Shown piece by piece: positions 63,013 to 64,000 of a stretch of 64,000 nucleotides of DNA. The notes under the pieces are model-generated. The model had not been told where the DNA came from, did no database searches, and worked only from the letters and a program-made list of their open reading frames with translations. Each line of letters starts with the position of its first letter. The first letter of the stretch is position 1. The stretch comes from Paenibacillus massiliensis 2301065 = DSM 16942 (GTDB lineage: Bacteria; Bacillota; Bacilli; Paenibacillales; Paenibacillaceae). The stretch lies in NCBI RefSeq assembly GCF_000377505.1, contig NZ_KB898196.1, positions 117,933-181,932 on the forward strand. The letters run 5' to 3'. A program made the translations under genes and the position numbers.

Positions 63013-63282
63013 CTACAAAATATTAATGTCTATGCCTTTCAACTGGACTTCCAAATTCCAATCTAAAGGTTTGGGGTTAGACGAACTGAACCACTTGGCC
63101 CCCTCGTTTATCCACCTTGTTCTATAATCTTCAATTGACTCTGGATTGTCCTTTGCATCATCATCAAATCCAGACTCAAAACCGCAACAATTGCATATCT
63201 CATAAGTTGGAAAACCATTTGCATCCCATTGGGGGTAATCAAGTTCATCATATCCACACACTAAACATACATATTTACTCAT
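63013..63282 (-). CDS. CPCC-type cysteine-rich protein, probable toxin immunity protein
   Basis: An 89-aa protein with two zinc-finger-like pairs: YVCLVCGYDEL (C6, C9) and YEICNCCGFESGFDD (three Cys). A Trp-rich segment (YRTRWINEGAKWF) follows. This is the pattern of the Cys-rich CPCC family, often encoded beside RHS/WapA-type toxins. It starts 20 bases after the toxin gene's stop on the same strand, the usual position of an immunity gene. ATG 63282 after GAGGAATTTAACT. Binding of the neighbouring toxin is inferred from position. Confidence 0.8.
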   Translation of the reverse strand: MSKYVCLVCGYDELDYPQWDANGFPTYEICNCCGFESGFDDDAKDNPESIEDYRTRWINEGAKWFSSSNPKPLDWNLEVQLKGIDINIL

Positions 63283-63301
63283 AGTTAAATTCCTCATATT
63301 C

Positions 63302-64000
63302 TTATGGATTTTGGGTCGTAATTCTCATGAAATAATTATAACCAGCATTGGAATCTCTACTTCCATACTTAGGTTTATAAAGACTACCTATGGTACCATC
63401 TCTATGGATGAAAACCATATCATTTGTCCGTTTGTTGTAAATCACCTTCGTATTTCCCTGATACCTTTGTATAATATTAACCCCATCAACCCTTTTTGTG
63501 GCTAAATCATAAGCTAAATCATAATAATCTTGTTTTGTGAAATCGTCTCCATACTCCCTTCTACCGCCATTTCTGCCTAGAACATGTTTATCAAAATGCT
63601 CGTCAAATCTACTAAAACCACTAAAACAATCCGTATTATGCACCCAAATCCCAATATCTGTTACATAGTACGTATGGTAGTCCGCAACTGTGAAGTTATA
63701 CACCGTGATTGGCTTGTCCAGCTTAAGGAATTCAACCTTATCAATCTTCAGGTTGCTTCCATCGGCCTTCTGGAGTTTGTCCCCGACCTGAAGCTCATCA
63801 GCGAAAATCCAACCTTTCCCTTCCACCCAGAACGGATGATTGTCGGTCGTCTCGATGACTTGCTCCCCGACATGTAACTTAATAATATCATCACGCTGGT
63901 TGCGATATAAAGCGGTGACTTCCTTGTAACCTAAATCTCCCTCTGGATCACTCTCATCCTTGGCAAGAACCTGATCTCCGACTTCAATGTCCTCAATATT
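63302..64000 (-). CDS. Polymorphic toxin C-terminus with HINT domain, 5' end beyond window
   Basis: The frame stays open to base 64000 and yields 233 residues, so the gene continues outside. Residues about 1-120 are a HINT/intein-like pretoxin domain: IEDIEVGDQVLAKDE, TTDNHPFWVEGKGWIFADEL, VYNFTVADYHTYYVTDIGIWVHNT. After the VHN cleavage site comes a ~110-aa toxin domain (FDEHFDKHVLGRNGG, YYDLAYDLATKRVDG, NKRTNDMVFIHRDGTIGSLYKP). Its H-x3-H and the D-G-x-I pattern resemble BECR-fold ribonuclease toxins. So this is the secreted effector end of an RHS/WapA-type protein. The apparent start near 63826 is not real. Confidence 0.85.
   Translation of the reverse strand, partial: NIEDIEVGDQVLAKDESDPEGDLGYKEVTALYRNQRDDIIKLHVGEQVIETTDNHPFWVEGKGWIFADELQVGDKLQKADGSNLKIDKVEFLKLDKPITVYNFTVADYHTYYVTDIGIWVHNTDCFSGFSRFDEHFDKHVLGRNGGRREYGDDFTKQDYYDLAYDLATKRVDGVNIIQRYQGNTKVIYNKRTNDMVFIHRDGTIGSLYKPKYGSRDSNAGYNYFMRITTQNP

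Noticed and set aside
63302..63826. A 174-aa protein starting near 63826
   Set aside because: The frame stays open to the window edge and the upstream residues continue the HINT domain, so the start is internal.

Overview
The window reads as a chromosomal segment of a spore-forming, low-to-mid GC Gram-positive bacterium, most likely Paenibacillus. Pointers are a TPR-type quorum regulator next to a Spo0E-like gene, a YjcZ-type tiny sporulation protein, MprF, BdbC, a CcdC-like protein, a short Gram-positive LepB, a Bacillus-type neopullulanase, a secreted family-9 pectate lyase, CsoR-CopZ-CopA, and many TTG/GTG starts behind very strong Shine-Dalgarno sequences. No rRNA, tRNA, CRISPR array, insertion sequence or prophage was seen. 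The genus is inferred from gene content, not from a marker gene.

Layout. 1-8.8 kb: Spo0E-like gene (cut by the edge), HTH-TPR regulator, fused NAD(P)HX repair enzyme, SDR oxidoreductase, acetyltransferases, an unknown membrane protein, an ArsR-type regulator and an alpha/beta hydrolase. 8.8-14.4 kb: a giant DUF4132 protein (1703 aa) preceded by a 139-aa protein whose C-terminal half looks like a MoaD/ubiquitin-type beta-grasp. This pair is the best candidate for an undescribed system. 14.7-25.4 kb: lactonase-fold protein, signal peptidase I, MprF, nitroreductase, BdbC, CcdC-like protein, methionine aminopeptidase, gluconokinase. 25.5-31.6 kb: Ser/Arg/Tyr-rich basic mini-protein, ECF sigma factor overlapping its DUF4179 partner, YjcZ-type peptide, Ser/Thr kinase, MerR-like coiled-coil protein, lactate dehydrogenase.

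31.8-47 kb: pectate lyase, neopullulanase, a 20-bp tandem repeat, and a three-gene signalling operon (dual-kinase hybrid sensor, stand-alone receiver, receiver-SARP regulator). These are followed by a PdaA-type deacetylase, an unknown 360-aa protein, an EAL protein and a secreted nucleotidase with LysM. 48.8-53.3 kb: a TPP-riboswitch-controlled operon for a thiamine-pyrimidine ABC transporter (thiY, YkoF/MTH1187-like protein, thiX, thiZ) ending in a TatD-family hydrolase. 53.4-56.1 kb: nfrA-like gene, TetR regulator and an ABC-2/YhgE-like membrane protein with a perfect TetR-type palindrome upstream. 56.3-59.7 kb: csoR-copZ-copA copper efflux with two CsoR boxes. 59.8-64 kb: Bcr/CflA transporter, then an AT-richer accessory end with an unknown 291-aa protein, an RHS relic, a CPCC-type small protein (probable immunity protein) and the 3' end of a HINT-containing polymorphic toxin gene that runs off the right edge.

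Many genes are single transcription units closed by visible hairpin terminators. Clear operons are the DUF4132 pair, sigma/DUF4179, the kinase/response-regulator trio, thiY-tatD, tetR-nfrA and csoR-copZ. Start codons were moved from the longest reading frame wherever a good ribosome binding site pointed to an internal ATG, GTG or TTG.
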